Made by a program: the position numbers and the translations under genes | Notes under the pieces: generated by a model | Told to the model about the DNA's origin: nothing | Database searches by the model: none | The model's input: only the letters and a program-made list of their open reading frames with translations | Source of the DNA: Saxidomus purpurata | Taxonomy: Eukaryota; Mollusca; Bivalvia; Venerida; Veneridae | Assembly: GCA_022818135.1 (NCBI GenBank) | Contig: JAFMSR010000017.1 | Coordinates: 8,433,408-8,497,407, forward strand | Reading direction: 5' to 3' | DNA length: 64,000 bases | Shown: positions 13,691-25,480 of the stretch, one piece after another | Position numbering within the stretch: the stretch's first letter is position 1 | Layout of the letters: each line of letters starts with the position of its first letter

Positions 13691-14795
13691 TCTAAAAACA
13701 AACTAACCCTCTCTTTTTCTGAGCTAAACTGGGTGCGTTTTAAGTTTAATCAAAAGAGGGATCTACACTAAGGGGTTAATCGAGTTTGGAACTGGGTCAA
13801 AAGCTAGGTTACCAGGATAAATGGTAGAAAGAAATTTATAAACACTATAGTTGACATTTAGTACCCAATCATCATGAAAGTCGGTCAGAAAAATTGTCCT
13901 GGTGAACTGTAAAAAGATTGAGTTTGAAAATGGGACAGAGGGAAATTATTTGTAAACACTCAAGAGTCCTCAGTATGTTTCAAGTCTTCTTGAACTGGTC
14001 TTGCTGTACTTTAAGTTCAAAATTGGGACATATGTAAACACATATGTTCCCAATCTTCATGAAAGTTTGTCATTTCTTTCAACAAAATCTAAGTCGATTT
14101 CGAAACTGAGTTATTTGGTTTATTAAAAACTTGGTGACTAGGTCAAATCACAGGATAACCTGGTAAATAATCGTGTTAAAAAATACTTTGATGAAATATT
14201 GAACATAATTACATGTATTTATAATTTTGCAAATTTTATTACACTGCTGCCTTGGGCTTACCTTGATCTTGTCCTAGATTGTTATCAAAATTTGGATAGT
14301 AAACAGATTTCAAAATTGTCCCTGACTAACATTGATGGTGACTTTTGAGCTATTTGTTTTGTTTTTGAAGCTACAAGTTTGGACCATATTTACAATTAGC
14401 GAACATATTTAAAGATTGTCCTTCAGTTTCATTGATCATGATATTTTGACAAACTTTCTTAATTTTGAAGCTTTAACTACTTATAAATGATATTTGCTGT
14501 TGCAAGCAGACTGACACTTCGTCCTTCTGCGTAGATGTCCTTGATCATGACAGTTCGACCTAAGCTTGCCGTAAGCTGACGTTGTTCATTACTTTTGGAC
14601 CGCTGGTTGATGAAGTTTTGACTATATGTAAGTTCTGAAAACTATTTTAAAAATTCCTCTTTCTGACCCTTTTTCTACATTGTTACTCTATACAAAGATT
14701 ACATGTGTGATATATGATATTTGACCTAGACCGTTTAATTGTTAGCAATTATACTCAGGTGAGCGATATAGGGTCATCATGGACCACCTGTTGAT
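13690..14795 (-). repeat. decayed pearl-like element
   Basis: Degenerate repeated phrases (CATGAAAGT, GACCTTGAT, TTGACCTA) end at ACTCAGGTGAGCGATATAGG followed by GTCATCATGGACCACCTG. That terminus is the reverse complement of the start of the elements at 20803 and 62075. Internal units are too diverged to count. Confidence 0.5.
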
Positions 14796-16590
14796 GAAAA
14801 GACCCAAGATACACAACGAAACTTTTTTTCTGATATTCATGTACACAAAAACATATGATTGCGAGATATCAAAATATATAGTTGTATATATTCAATTTTT
14901 TGTGCTTTGAAGTACATGAAACAATCTTTTTTTATAAAGATGTTTTTGTAAAAAATGCCACATATACTATGTGGTGCAAAAAGTAGCAAAGAAGTTTTAA
15001 GAGTGAATGAGAATAGATCAAACTTGGTATTGGTAACAACACTGTTTTTATATATGGATTATCGAGTTGGCTTCTAGCCCCGGATGACATGAGGTACATC
15101 AAAATTATGGTCATTTCTGCAATGAATCTATAAATTGTTTCAAATCCTTAAGAAAATTTTGTTTTAGGGACATTCTAATTGTTCATACAAAATAGAACTT
15201 TAATTTATTTGCAATGAATGTTCAATATATCTGTTTTACTTAACTTCATACCACCAGTATTGATGGCGGTAAGAAAGAATTTGTTTTGGATTTTATGTTA
15301 CTCTTATAAACATGCAGCCTACATACATGTATGTAACACCAGCGTATTGGGTCACGACAATCTATTTCTATCTTTACATCATCATTATAAACTAAACGTC
15401 GTACGTATTATAAAGATAATGTTTACCGTTAGAACTTGAGTGGTTAAAACTACTATACATTATATTATTGCATCGCATTGAAAGATCCATAAATAACATC
15501 ATAATTAAATCTTCTCCCATCATCTAGAATATTAGCAGCATAATTATTGATGGACGGATTCTCTGGAAGAAAGCATTTTGAAACTTTTGCTGATAATTCA
15601 TCATAAACGGTTTACCTTCTATTCATAAGTACCCTAACATGCAGCAGGTAGGTCTATTTGTGACAGAACTACATGTATAATTATATTCAAAACTGTTATT
15701 AGTATTTGCCTGATTAAGTAGTTAAAATGTAATTGGTAGGTCTGTAAAGTTGGCTTTTCACCGTAGTTGGTTATGCAAACGTTCATTCGCGAATATACAA
15801 CGTGTAGTTGGAAGTTTCAATTATAACTTACGAACTTCACTTACTGACCTAGGCTATACACACGGGTGAAATAAAAAATACTGAGTTGATTTGAGTTGAT
15901 AAATAACAGCACATAGTTTAAAACATCTGTTATGTGACAGTGTGGTACTAAAACGCGCAAGTCATGTTTGTTAAGACATCATAAAAATATACGTGAAGAC
16001 GGTAGCTTACATTACATATATAAAAAATATGATATTAAAAACATTTTAGTGTATAGAAATTAAAGTATAAAAGTTCATTACCAGTTTTACCAAAGAGAGC
16101 ATCAGTAGTCTGAAGTTCGGTAAAGATGTATGCATCCATTTTGTGGCATTCGTTAAATTTCCAGTTTAAACTGGTGTGCGATATGCCAACGTCACAATTA
16201 CCTGAACTTCTGAAATTTGTTAGTATAAAGAGAGGGGTTAAGCTGAATTGGGGCATACTAAACCGATACTTCTCTGATCTCAGGCCATTTTGTAACTGGG
16301 TTGTGGCATCCCAGCCTTAGCGCTGCTGTTAAAAGTACAGTCTTAGAGATGTATTTGATAAATATGTATGGTCCAAACAATAAAGACAGTAACTTTTTCA
16401 ATATTTTAGAACAGTTTATTGCAAGGAATGACGACAAAACTATTATTGGTGGAGGTTACAGCATTGTTCTCTAAATACTTCAGATAAGCAAAATTGAATC
16501 GAAATCGAATTGAATTGATCATGAATGATGAGCGATAAGAACGATACACGATTTACGATTCCCGATGAACGACACGAAAAACGATTATGG
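14796..16590. other. intergenic, nothing recognised
   Basis: AT-rich with short frames only. None shows motif, composition or length suggestive of a gene. Confidence 0.5.
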
Positions 16591-16594
16591 ATAG

Positions 16595-17165
16595 TTTTGC
16601 AGGCAGGTTTCAACTTTGACCTCGGCTGATCTTGACCTTCTTTCTGTTTTGACTATGTTTACAGTTTTGAAAGTAGATTCAAACTCCGACATTGGCTGAC
16701 CATGATATTGACCTACTGACCTACATTCTTGCAGCTATAGCAATCAATGTCATTTAAACCATATTGATATTTTTGCATGCTAATATAACCTCTGACCTTG
16801 ACTGACCCTCACCTGCTGACCTATATCCTGCTTCTGAAGCTACATCAATGCAATTTCAAACTGTGTATACAGTTTTCTGTTTGTTTCAACTTCCACATTT
16901 GCTGACCTTGATCTTGACATACTGACCTACTTTTTCAAAAGCTACAGCAATGGAATTTTAACCAGAATATACCTTGGTTGACCTTGACCTTTGACCTAGT
17001 TTTTTCTAAGCTAGAGAAATAACGTAAGGACTTTTTTGGAGTTTTGCAAACACATTTTCTAAATTTCGATGACTGATACTTGATTATGACATGTTGGCCT
17101 ACTTTGCTTTTTTAAAGTGTATTGATACTCAGATGAGCGATGTAAGGCCATCATAGCTCTCTTGT
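16595..17165 (-). repeat. pearl-like element, degenerate
   Basis: Repeats of ACTGACCTA and TGACCTTGAC phrases end at ACTCAGATGAGCGATGTAAGG and the CATCATAGCTCTCTTGTA terminus. It is on the minus strand relative to the copy at 62075. Its right end lies inside the duplicated block described next. Confidence 0.5.
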
Positions 17166-18276
17166 ATTATTTTTGTACTATTTTTGTATCTAACAACGAG
17201 CTTGATATACACCTCGACTTTTTAGATATATACGATAGGATATTGTAATCATATTTTATCGAACTCCAGAGTTTATCAATAACAACGACGCATTGAATAA
17301 GAATGAGAAGCCAAATGTTGCAACGATGAGAAAACGTTTTATTGAAATTACAAATGTGATCATTCTAAGCTGTGAAGAGGTAACAAAACAAGGGGTTAAA
17401 ATGACAATATAATACAAATATATACATGAAAGTTTGCGTGGATGGTGGTCCTTCATTATGGAAACTGTCTATCGTTTGTTGTCTCTTGCAGACTGGTTTG
17501 AAAATAATTTTGTACCATAATCCCATTAAAGGTAGTTATACACATCCAGCAAAAGCAAAAGGACACGGTACGGTGTGTGTAATTATGAAAAACTTCTGTT
17601 TCATTTATGAAAATAGAATTCACCAACTATTCATCGATTACTCATATGTAAATACAATAATGTGCTAAATTTGACTTGGTGATAATTCAGTTTGGCTAGC
17701 ATTGTAATTTCTTTTTCCAGAGTTTTCACTAGTACAATACGTTATACCGGTATTATGTAATATAATACATTATTATTCTTGCAGAGTTTTGCTCAGCACG
17801 TTATAATTTTGCATTAGAAAAAGCCATATTGATACCAAAATATAAACACAAAATGAATTCTATGGTACGCCTTTGATGCCTTGCGTAAATTCTTTTCTTG
17901 TATTGAAATTTTGTAATGTCATTTGTGATCGTCCAAGCGCATGCTTAGCGATATGAAACCCGAATGACTCTTCCTTTTATCTTTTGGATAAACGACCAAA
18001 AAAGCCATATCATAGCCGTTTCTTTCGTGACTTTAAACCATCATGTTGCTTCATACAAAACATTGGTCGACTAACAAATCTTCATTTTCATTAGTACAGA
18101 ACAGTCCGCTTGACTACATATTGGAATGTGAATGATCTCCTCTAAATATTATCTCCCATTTCTTTCTATGGTTTAGGTGCTTTACCTGTAGCTGGTTGTT
18201 CGTTTAGTTTTTGTCCTTCATTTCAATAGGGACGTTTGAAGATCTTGTTATTGCCTGACCAGAAGATGACGATGTC
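17010..18276. repeat. parent copy of a segmental duplication (GPCR 3' region)
   Basis: This stretch is collinear with 23477-27057. Matching anchors in order: AAGCTAGAGAAATAA; the TTTTGTATCTAACAAC stretch; GAGTTTATCAATAACAACGA; ACCAAAATATAAACA; GCCTTTGATGCCTTGCGT; GGTGCTTTACCTGTAGCTGG; and the last codons of the GPCR. This copy lacks the insertions in the other, so it is the empty-site reference. It spans the 3' flank and probable 3' UTR of the receptor. A minus-strand AATAAA lies at 17339-17344, but its use cannot be judged. Confidence 0.85.
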
Positions 18277-19541
18277 ATACTTAAAGGTCTCCCTGCTTGC
18301 CCCACGACTGACTGGAATGGTTTGATGAATGTGTTGCGCAAAGACTGCCGGAACTTCCTATTGTAGAGTGTATAAATGTAGAAATTCACATGGAATGTTA
18401 GAACAAGTAATATCTCACAACACATGTGGATTAGTCTGTTTGTTTCAAGATCCGTCTGTCTGTTACCATTTTTGCTGCCCAGTGTCTTTTTTATGGCATT
18501 GTATAGAAGAAATATTCCGTATGGAACTTCAGACATAAGAAACGTAATGACAATCGCTACAACAATTTTCGATGCGCGACGATTTTCCTTCATCCTCACC
18601 GGCACGGCATTTGTATTCATTCTGCGTAGAGTTGTCTCCCCTAGTCGTAACTTCCTAATGAAGAGGATAGTGACGATAGAGAGTACCACACATGGTATAA
18701 AATGTCGTATGGACGACAGTACCCATAAATAAATACAGTCTACCCCGCAACCACTTCCGCCTAGTTGCCATTGGCACATTCCGTGTACAGCTTTTTTGTT
18801 TATCAAATGGTATAAATGAAGAATTGGAGACACTACAAAAATACTGACGCAAACTGTAACGCTTTTCTTGATGGATAACTTTGCTCTGTGGGATAGTGGA
18901 AAAGCTACTACAGCATATCTCTGAATTGCAAGGAACAAAGTGAGAAATATTGATATAGCGTGGAAGGATGTAGACAAAAAGTATTTAGAAATCATCACAG
19001 TATTGCAAGTTGTCTTTGTCAGAAAGTAGGCTTCTGGTGCTTGGAAGTTATTTTGTTCATAATATGATGTAACAGTCGGTTCCTGCGTCACAATTATTTC
19101 CGTAACAGTTGCGGCTTGCGTACTTGAAGGTTTTGTGTCGTAGTTATAATCAGGCTGATCAGTCGTGTATACCATGATATATGCTGGCAATGTCACCAGT
19201 CCAGTCAGCGAATCAGAAACTGCAATAGCTGATAGTATCACATTGGTAACACTGCGCATGTGTTTGCGCAAAAGAATTGAAATAACCAAAATGTTAACAA
19301 GGCATGCAACAATAACTAGAGCTTCCCAAACATACAGATACACTACTTTCTCGAAGTAGTATACAGGATAAATATATTCATCCGAATAATCTGAATAATC
19401 ATAGTTGCTTGTAACACCCGTATTTGTATCTGATGTCGACCCCAATGTTCTTGAAAGAGGTGTAGTGATAGAAGCATTTTCAGTTAACGTTGTGACTATT
19501 GTTGCATTTTCTGCCGGAGATGTTGTGTTGGTAGAAACCAT
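18204..19541 (-). CDS. rhodopsin-class GPCR (peptide receptor-like, Srw/DMSR-type)
   Basis: Single-exon frame of 445 residues. Three N-glycosylation sequons (N5, N12, N22) lie in a Ser/Thr/Asn-rich, then Tyr/Asp-rich, extracellular tail. Seven membrane segments fall at about 67-91, 99-124, 178-206, 226-246, 270-296, 324-348 and 366-390. Class A marks: Asp110 in TM2 (VSDSLTG), Cys179 at the top of TM3 for the disulphide with loop 2 (Cys256/265/269), Pro340 in TM6, and a basic helix 8 (NRKFRQSLR). Deviations: the TM3 end reads QRY (207-209) instead of DRY, the TM7 motif is NFYIY (386-390) instead of NPxxY, and loop 1 is very long (about 50 residues, 125-178). These features fit the neuropeptide/myosuppressin-type Srw-related receptors expanded in lophotrochozoans. 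Ligand unknown; plasma membrane expected. The ATG is chosen as the first in frame. Confidence 0.9.
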   Translation of the reverse strand: MVSTNTTSPAENATIVTTLTENASITTPLSRTLGSTSDTNTGVTSNYDYSDYSDEYIYPVYYFEKVVYLYVWEALVIVACLVNILVISILLRKHMRSVTNVILSAIAVSDSLTGLVTLPAYIMVYTTDQPDYNYDTKPSSTQAATVTEIIVTQEPTVTSYYEQNNFQAPEAYFLTKTTCNTVMISKYFLSTSFHAISIFLTLFLAIQRYAVVAFPLSHRAKLSIKKSVTVCVSIFVVSPILHLYHLINKKAVHGMCQWQLGGSGCGVDCIYLWVLSSIRHFIPCVVLSIVTILFIRKLRLGETTLRRMNTNAVPVRMKENRRASKIVVAIVITFLMSEVPYGIFLLYNAIKKTLGSKNGNRQTDLETNRLIHMCCEILLVLTFHVNFYIYTLYNRKFRQSLRNTFIKPFQSVVGQAGRPLSMTSSSSGQAITRSSNVPIEMKDKN

Positions 19542-19774
19542 TCCGTTTAAGATTTCTTAGGATTTCGTTTAGTTTTATGAATTTCTCAATGTAAGAAGCC
19601 TAGAGAAATCGCTCACCCTTGATGAACAAATGTTAGCCCTTTCTGAAAGTATAAGTATATATAAATCGTATGAAGCATATCACTTGTGAAAATAAATTTA
19701 ACAGAAAATATATGTTCTAGGACACGTCCTTTGAAATAAGGATTCTGATTGCTTATTTCCGGAATCTGACTTGA
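19542..19774. other. upstream flank of the GPCR gene
   Basis: No clear promoter element or upstream exon is visible. The GPCR reading frame needs no splicing. Confidence 0.3.
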
Positions 19775-20117
19775 TTTATGTTTTGTCAGTTACTTATACT
19801 TACTGTATTTAAATAACGTATTTTTGAACATATGGTCATATAAAAAGGCTCCAGTATAAATTCATGTCACGTATATCTCTAAATTTCGAAAAATACGCTA
19901 CCAAATTCAAAAGCGTTGCAAACGCTTTTGAAATTTCAATATAAACATATAGTGTAGCGGTGCCGTGTAACCGACCTTTTCAATCGATTTCTGCAAATTT
20001 CTACCTAGATTTTTGCTTATTTTTTATTCTAGCCTTTAGTTTTATATTTATGAATAAGAAAGTCAATTTTGTTGAAAAATATTTTTTTCAACGGTAACTG
20101 AGAGCGAGCAGCTTTAA
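19775..20117. repeat. family C MITE
   Basis: The right terminus AACGGTAACTGAGAGCGAGC plus AGCTTTAA is intact. Internal marks are shared with other copies: GGCTCCAGTATAAATTCATG; an AAAAGCGTTGCAAACGCTTTT palindrome; GTGTAGCGGTGCCGTGTAACC; CTACCTAGATTTTTGCTTA. The left terminus is degraded. The terminal inverted repeat of the family is AAGCTGCTCGCTCTCAG, next to TTAA. Confidence 0.7.
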
Positions 20118-20800
20118 TATACTTAAAACAAATTATGAAAACTAAAAAATTCAGGAAAAAATTTATTCTTGCATTTACATGTCATTATTGCTGCATGGTA
20201 AATGCACCTGTTATTAAAAGTCAACCAGTCTAGCTTTTGCAATAAATCTGTGGAATGCGTATTAAAGTGGCTTTGTATAATGATACTAACTGTACGTTTT
20301 GGTAGTTTAATAATCTGATTTATATCATCCTTAGATATCCGATACAGAAAAGCAATATTCAAAACATGGAACATTGTATCCATTATAAATAAGTTTTTTT
20401 TCAAATCATTATTTGAATTGAATTCAATTTGTTTTAAGAGCGCTATTTTAGCATTTACTTTATTTCATACTGATGTGAGTTGCATATCCCAAAAAAAAAC
20501 AAAAATAATATCAACCAAGTAGCAAGTGTTATAAACGCCAACAACCTTTTGGGTCGTAACGTGTTCAATATGTTAATGATTAATGGAAATGATTAATTTT
20601 TTGACTTTTTTGATGAAATTAACACACAATTTTATTTATCTTGATGCAGAGTCATGTTATTCAGAGAACACCAACTTGAAACCGCATTTATATTTTCTGA
20701 AATTTATATCTCTGTGAAAATCATGGAGCGTTGATTCATCAGCAAACAAATACATTTTCATATTCTTAAAACAATACTAAAGTTATGTATGTATATTAAC
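20118..20800. other. intergenic, nothing recognised
   Basis: AT-rich. CAAAAATAATATCAA near 20500 matches only the very 3' end of the retroelement family and is too short to call. Confidence 0.4.
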
Positions 20801-20802
20801 AA

Positions 20803-21797
20803 AAAGAGGGCCCCGATGGCCCTATATCGCTCACCACCGACCTATTTATGACAATATAAATCATAAACACAAACATTTTGTTTGACCTTGACAAGACAAA
20901 CCTTTTGACCAATTTACCTGATGATTAGGTTGTAAATGTCACCTGTATGGCATACACAATGTTTTTAACCGGATGAGCTAGTTTTTTTATCTCAGATTTA
21001 CCATATTCAAAATCAACCTAAATGTTATCAAGACAATCATATTGACCAAAAAAACAAAAATAATATCAAACAGGGAATGCCACGTACCAAAAACGCAGCC
21101 TCCCCAAAACGAACCCCACAGCACCCAGAAGTGCACACCACCAACACACACGCACACACACACGACAAGTTTTATGGAGATACCATGAAAAATGCAACCT
21201 ATATTGCGTACACAACGTTAATATATGATTGTACCCCGTGATCTAGTTTTTGACTCCAGATGATCCATATTCAAATCCGATCTAAATTGCATCAAAATAA
21301 TAATTCAGACCAAGTTTCATCAATTTCCAATGAACAATGCAACACAAGCGTTTTCTAAGATTTGACCCCGTGACATAATATTTGACCCAAAATGACCATT
21401 ACGCAAACTCAGTCTAGAAATCATCAAGATAGTCATTCTGACTTAATTTCATGACGATCCAATGAAAAAGCCACCTCTTTTTCATTCCGAAGTGTTTTAT
21501 GATTTGACCTCTTGGTCTAGATTTTTACTCCAGATAACCCATATTCAAACCTAACCTAAATTTAATCAAGGCAATATAAAGTGCAACCTCTAATGCATAC
21601 ACAAGGTTTTTATGTAATTTGACTCCGTGACTTAGTGTTTCACTCAAGATAACCCATATTCGGAATCGAATTTGATTTAGTCAAGGTTGTAATTCTGACT
21701 AAGTTTCATGAAGGTCCACTGAAAAACGAAATCTCTACTGCATACAAAAGGTTAAGTGTGGACAGTCAACACCAGACGATCACAATAACTCACTTTG
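20803..21797 (+). repeat. pearl-like element interrupted by a retroelement
   Basis: It starts AGAGGGCCCCGATGGCCCTA followed by TATCGCTCACC. Loosely periodic units (TTTGACCCCGTGAC...TTTGACCC, CATATTCAAA, TTTCATGAAGGTCCA) follow, and it ends near AAGTGTGGACAGTCAAC and CAATAACTCACTTTGAGC. Start, unit phrases and end match the better-preserved element at 62075-63448. Copy 5 of the retroelement sits inside it at 21048-21164. Confidence 0.65.
21048..21164 (-). mobile_element. retroelement 3'-end fragment, copy 5, inside a pearl-like element
   Basis: Minus-orientation copy from the A-run/CAAAAATAATATCAAACAGG end through GTGCACACCACCAACA and a short (AC)n tract, where it is truncated. The surrounding repeat resumes on each side, so this insertion is younger than the pearl-like element. 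Confidence 0.85.
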
Positions 21798-22312
21798 AGC
21801 ACTTCCGTGTTAATAATAAAAGACCAAGTATTGACCCTTGTGGAACTTCATACTTTACACATCGGTTGAGATAGTTATTTATCTTTATCTGTTGCATTCG
21901 ACTTGCTCATTGAAAGCCATTTTGTGGCGTCTTTGATGCTTTGCATCGATACTTTTATTTCATTGTTTGAGGTATGTAAAGGCTTTTCTCCGACTGCTCG
22001 TACTTCCCATCGAAAGCTTTGCATAAAGTAACTTAATTCTAAATCTGGTGTATGAAATTAATTAACATTTACATATCGTTTTGCAAATCTATAAAGATAC
22101 AAATATTTTCGTCTTGCTCTTCTAAAAATCCATGTTTTATTGACTTTGAGCATACGGTAAAGTTGTTGTTTATGGTATAATTGGTAACCATATTTTACTG
22201 AGGACTTAATAACAGGTTTATCTTTTATGGTGTTCGTCAAATTATTGTTTCTCGTATGATGTCTTCTTTTCGTTAAATGTCTTGTGTCGCACTTGTCAAC
22301 TGTAACTCAGTT
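21798..22312. other. intergenic, nothing recognised
   Basis: AT-rich, no supported gene. Confidence 0.4.
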
Positions 22313-22490
22313 TAAAGCTGCTCGCTCACAGTTGCCGTTAATAAGATTAAACTTTTCAAAAAATGACATACTAAAACATTAATATAAAACTAACTGATAG
22401 AATCAACAATAGGAGTAAAAATTTATGTAGAAATTTGCAAAAATCGTTTGAAAATGCTTGTTTTGCGGCATCGCTACATTAAATGTTCCA
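22313..22490 (+). repeat. family C MITE, truncated
   Basis: It begins TTTAAAGCTGCTCGCTCACA followed by GTTGCCGTT and retains the GTAGAAATTTGCAAAAATCG and GCGGCATCGCTACA segments, then loses similarity. The other terminus is absent. Confidence 0.65.
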
Positions 22491-23476
22491 AAAGCATGAA
22501 GCGTGCCTTACATATATCCAATTTCACTGTCAAATGAAATCGGCAATCTCCGGCAACTTCCATAGAAAATTGCAGAGTTGACTCGATTACAAAAAGGGTA
22601 AAGAGAACACTATATCATTGACTTTGGGAAAACATCTTTTCAGGCTAAATTTATAATGTTCCAAAAACTAAAAAATATTTCTATGTATTTTAACACAAAT
22701 GCAAAATTGTTCAAAATGAAAAAAACAAGTAAGACATACCTTCTGAATGACCCCTTTCTCCTTCGACTATATAACTTCGTCTCTGTGAGTTCCCCCGAGT
22801 GTTGTGAAACTGTTACCGCACATATTCCGTTCGGATTTCTTGTTGTCTTTGCACTTTGCTCCGCGCGCTTTATATCAGCCTATATACACACACTAGCATT
22901 AGCATATGACTCAGAACTTGACATGAAATAATTGAGAAAATTATGACAATTACTCAATCGCTCTATATCAAACAATGCAGAAAGTAATACAAACAATGTA
23001 AATCACTCACTTATACTGCATTTTTAATAATTGGAATTTATACGAAACACCCGTAAATCATACACATTAACTGGAAAAACTGATGTGACGGCATAAAATT
23101 TCGGTGGTGTCAATTTTCAGCTTGCCAGATGTTTCAGAATAAAAGATAAAGGATTGTCCACTGTTTTTCTAATCATCATTTAGGGAATTGAAACGCTAGA
23201 CTCGTCTCGTTTAGTTTCGTTGTTGGCGCAAAGATTTTCCCAGTGAAGATTATCATGTTGTGAGACCATCTTAGAAGTTAATTGTGCTAATGAGGAACGA
23301 TCAAATAGTGCCATTTACATAATTTTTGCACCTTCTTTACCGTTGCAATGAATACGAAGTAGACGATGTAGGGCTTCAAGAAGAACTTCTCAAGCATTGA
23401 CAAAGGAAAATCGGCCATGTGTCTTTCTTGCTGAAGGACCTACGTTAAAGGAAACCAAAAGGCTGTACTTGTTGTT
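22491..23476. other. intergenic, nothing recognised
   Basis: A 91-codon open frame at 22656-22931 (plus) has no recognisable domain and follows a truncated repeat. I treat it as chance. Confidence 0.4.
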
Positions 23477-23540
23477 CCCAAGCTAGAAAAATAAATTATG
23501 AACTACTTTTGCAAACTTATTTCCTACATTTCAATGACTG

Positions 23541-23664
23541 AAAAACAAAAATAATATCAAACAGGGAATGCAACGTACCAAAAACGCAGCCTCCCCAAAA
23601 CGAACCCCACAGCACCCAGAAGTGCACACCACCAACACACACACACACACACGCACACACACAC
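23541..23664 (-). mobile_element. retroelement 3'-end fragment, copy 6
   Basis: Minus-orientation fragment truncated in the (AC)n tract. Compared with the empty site (ATGACTGATACTTGATTATG near 17072), the filled site reads ATGACTGA, element, CTTGATAATTACATG. There is no visible target duplication and perhaps a 2-base loss. Confidence 0.85.
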
Positions 23665-23820
23665 GACTTGATAATTACATGTTGACCTATTTCCTTTTTC
23701 GAAGTGTAGTGATACTCGTGTGAGCGATACAAGGTCATCATGGCCCTCTTGTACTATTTTTGTATCAAACAACACGCTTATTCCTACTCCTTACACATCA
23801 AGTTTTCGGATATAGACTAT

Positions 23821-23913
23821 AAAAACAAAAATAATATCAAACAGGGAATGCCACGTACCAAAAACGCAGCCTCCCCAAAACGAGCCCCACAGCACCCAGA
23901 AGTGCACACCACC

Positions 23914-23946
<33 letters not shown>

Positions 23947-25480
23947 ATGTACACACACAAACATACACTACCAACACACACAAGCATACAAAGCAAACAC
24001 ACGAGGACAAAACGAACAATTAACGGAACACAGTGGGGCACCGCCTTGGAACGGTCAGTGGCAAAAACACCACTGGGGAGCTTAAACCGGTTTATGGTGC
24101 GCACCCAACCTCACTCTTACCCCCACCATGTTCCAAAGTCACAGGACAGTGTAAATAAAAGTAATCCCTGCTAGGTGAATCTCTAACACACGCAATGGAA
24201 ACAAAAGGCATGGTATGTAAAACACAAAAATGCTCGTGTATAAATATATAAAAAGCAAACCTTGAGAACCCAAAAACGTATGTACTCAATGCATTTGCAG
24301 AAGGCAGAGCACCAAGAGAAACACCCTTAAGGGCCCGACGAAACAGGCCAGAGGACAGAAATCAAAACAGTTTCGTCCCAGTGGGATTTAAAAACTGCCC
24401 ATCACAGAGTCCTCCCCCTCTTCCGTCAGACACAATCAAAGAGGGAAGCATAGCGTCCAACTGTAAACGGGTTGAACACCAAACATGCGGTGTGTCTCAA
24501 AACAGTTGGGTCGTAACCTCTTTTAACAAAACGTTTTATAATTTTAGCAAATACAGTTGGAAAATTGCCATGACCCAAAATCTTACGAAGTTTGTAAACC
24601 ACATCCCCATAAAAATCGGGTTTTGAAATACCTTCTCGCAGAAGAGTCTTTAGATTACTATTGAATTTCAAAACCAAATCAGAATTACGATAGTAAAATT
24701 TAGCAAAATATTTACGCAATTTGTAATAACGGTAGCCCTGTTGAAGAAGTTTATTTGTAATATATTGATTACGTTCATTGAAATCCTCAACATGACTACA
24801 CGCTCCGGCAAATCGAATTAACTGAGAAATGTATACCCCATAAGATGTAGCATGAGGTACATCCCCATCCAAATGGGGGAAATTTACAATATTAAAATTA
24901 AAATCATCCCTCTTGTCATAAATTTTGGTATGTATAATATTGTTATAAATAGAGAGATGTAAATCTAAAAACGAAGCACCAGTATCCAAATTGTTAGTTT
25001 TAATTAACTGGAGTTCCCGGGGATAAATAGTGTCCACCAATTGACCAAAAAACGGGTTATCCATATTAAGAATATCATCCAGATAGCGTGATGTATTATT
25101 AAAAGCAGTGATAATGTCTGCCTGCGTATCTGGAGAAAGACTCAACATAAAGTCTCTTTCATAACAATATAAAAACAAATCTGCGACAAGGGGTGCACAA
25201 TTTGTTCCCATGGGAATACCGATTACTTGTCTGAAAACTGCATTCCCAAACCTTATATAAATGTTGTTCAATAAAAAGGAAAGGGCTTTACAAAAAAACA
25301 AAAATAATATCAAACAGGGAATGCCACGTACCAAAAACGCAGCCTCCCCAAAACGAGCCCCACAGCACCCAGAAGTGCATACCACCAACACACACACACA
25401 CACACGCACACACACACACACACAACACACACAATCATGTACACACACAAGCATACAAAGCAAACACACGAGGACAAAAC
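23821..25480 (-). mobile_element. retroelement with RT fragment and direct terminal units (Penelope-like?), copy 7
   Basis: Sense order (minus strand): a terminal unit truncated at GTTTTGTCCTCGTGTGTTTG with (TG)n and the GGCATTCCCTG end (25480-25290); a 5'-truncated reverse transcriptase frame (25289-24426); a 3' UTR of about 320 bases with hairpins; then a second, more complete terminal unit (about 24100-23821) with the same 3' end. Two same-orientation units flanking RT resemble the pseudo-LTR layout of Penelope-like elements. The element is absent from the paralogous site near 17245. Confidence 0.75.
24426..25289 (-). pseudogene. 5'-truncated reverse transcriptase
   Basis: About 288 residues remain open to the stop. 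RT motif B reads GIPMGTNCAP (fragment residues about 25-34) and the catalytic box is YLDD (about 70-73, in RYLDDIL). Fingers and motif A, with the first catalytic Asp, are missing because the frame starts just before motif B. The C-terminal part has DKRDDFNF, SYGVYISQLIRFA and KLRKYFAKFYYR, as in RT-only proteins common in cnidarians, amphioxus and bivalves (from memory). No GIY-YIG or other endonuclease follows. The open frame runs on upstream through the (TG)n terminal unit as low-complexity Val/Cys, which is not a real N-terminus. Lineage assignment to Penelope-like elements is an inference. Confidence 0.8.

Noticed and set aside
22656..22931. 91-codon plus-strand ORF
   Set aside because: No domain, no supporting context, and length within chance expectation for this composition.
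23821..25480. Classical LTR retrotransposon
   Set aside because: Terminal units are 5'-truncated differently, there are no TG...CA termini or short constant target duplications, and no gag, protease or integrase; the RT motifs are not of LTR type.
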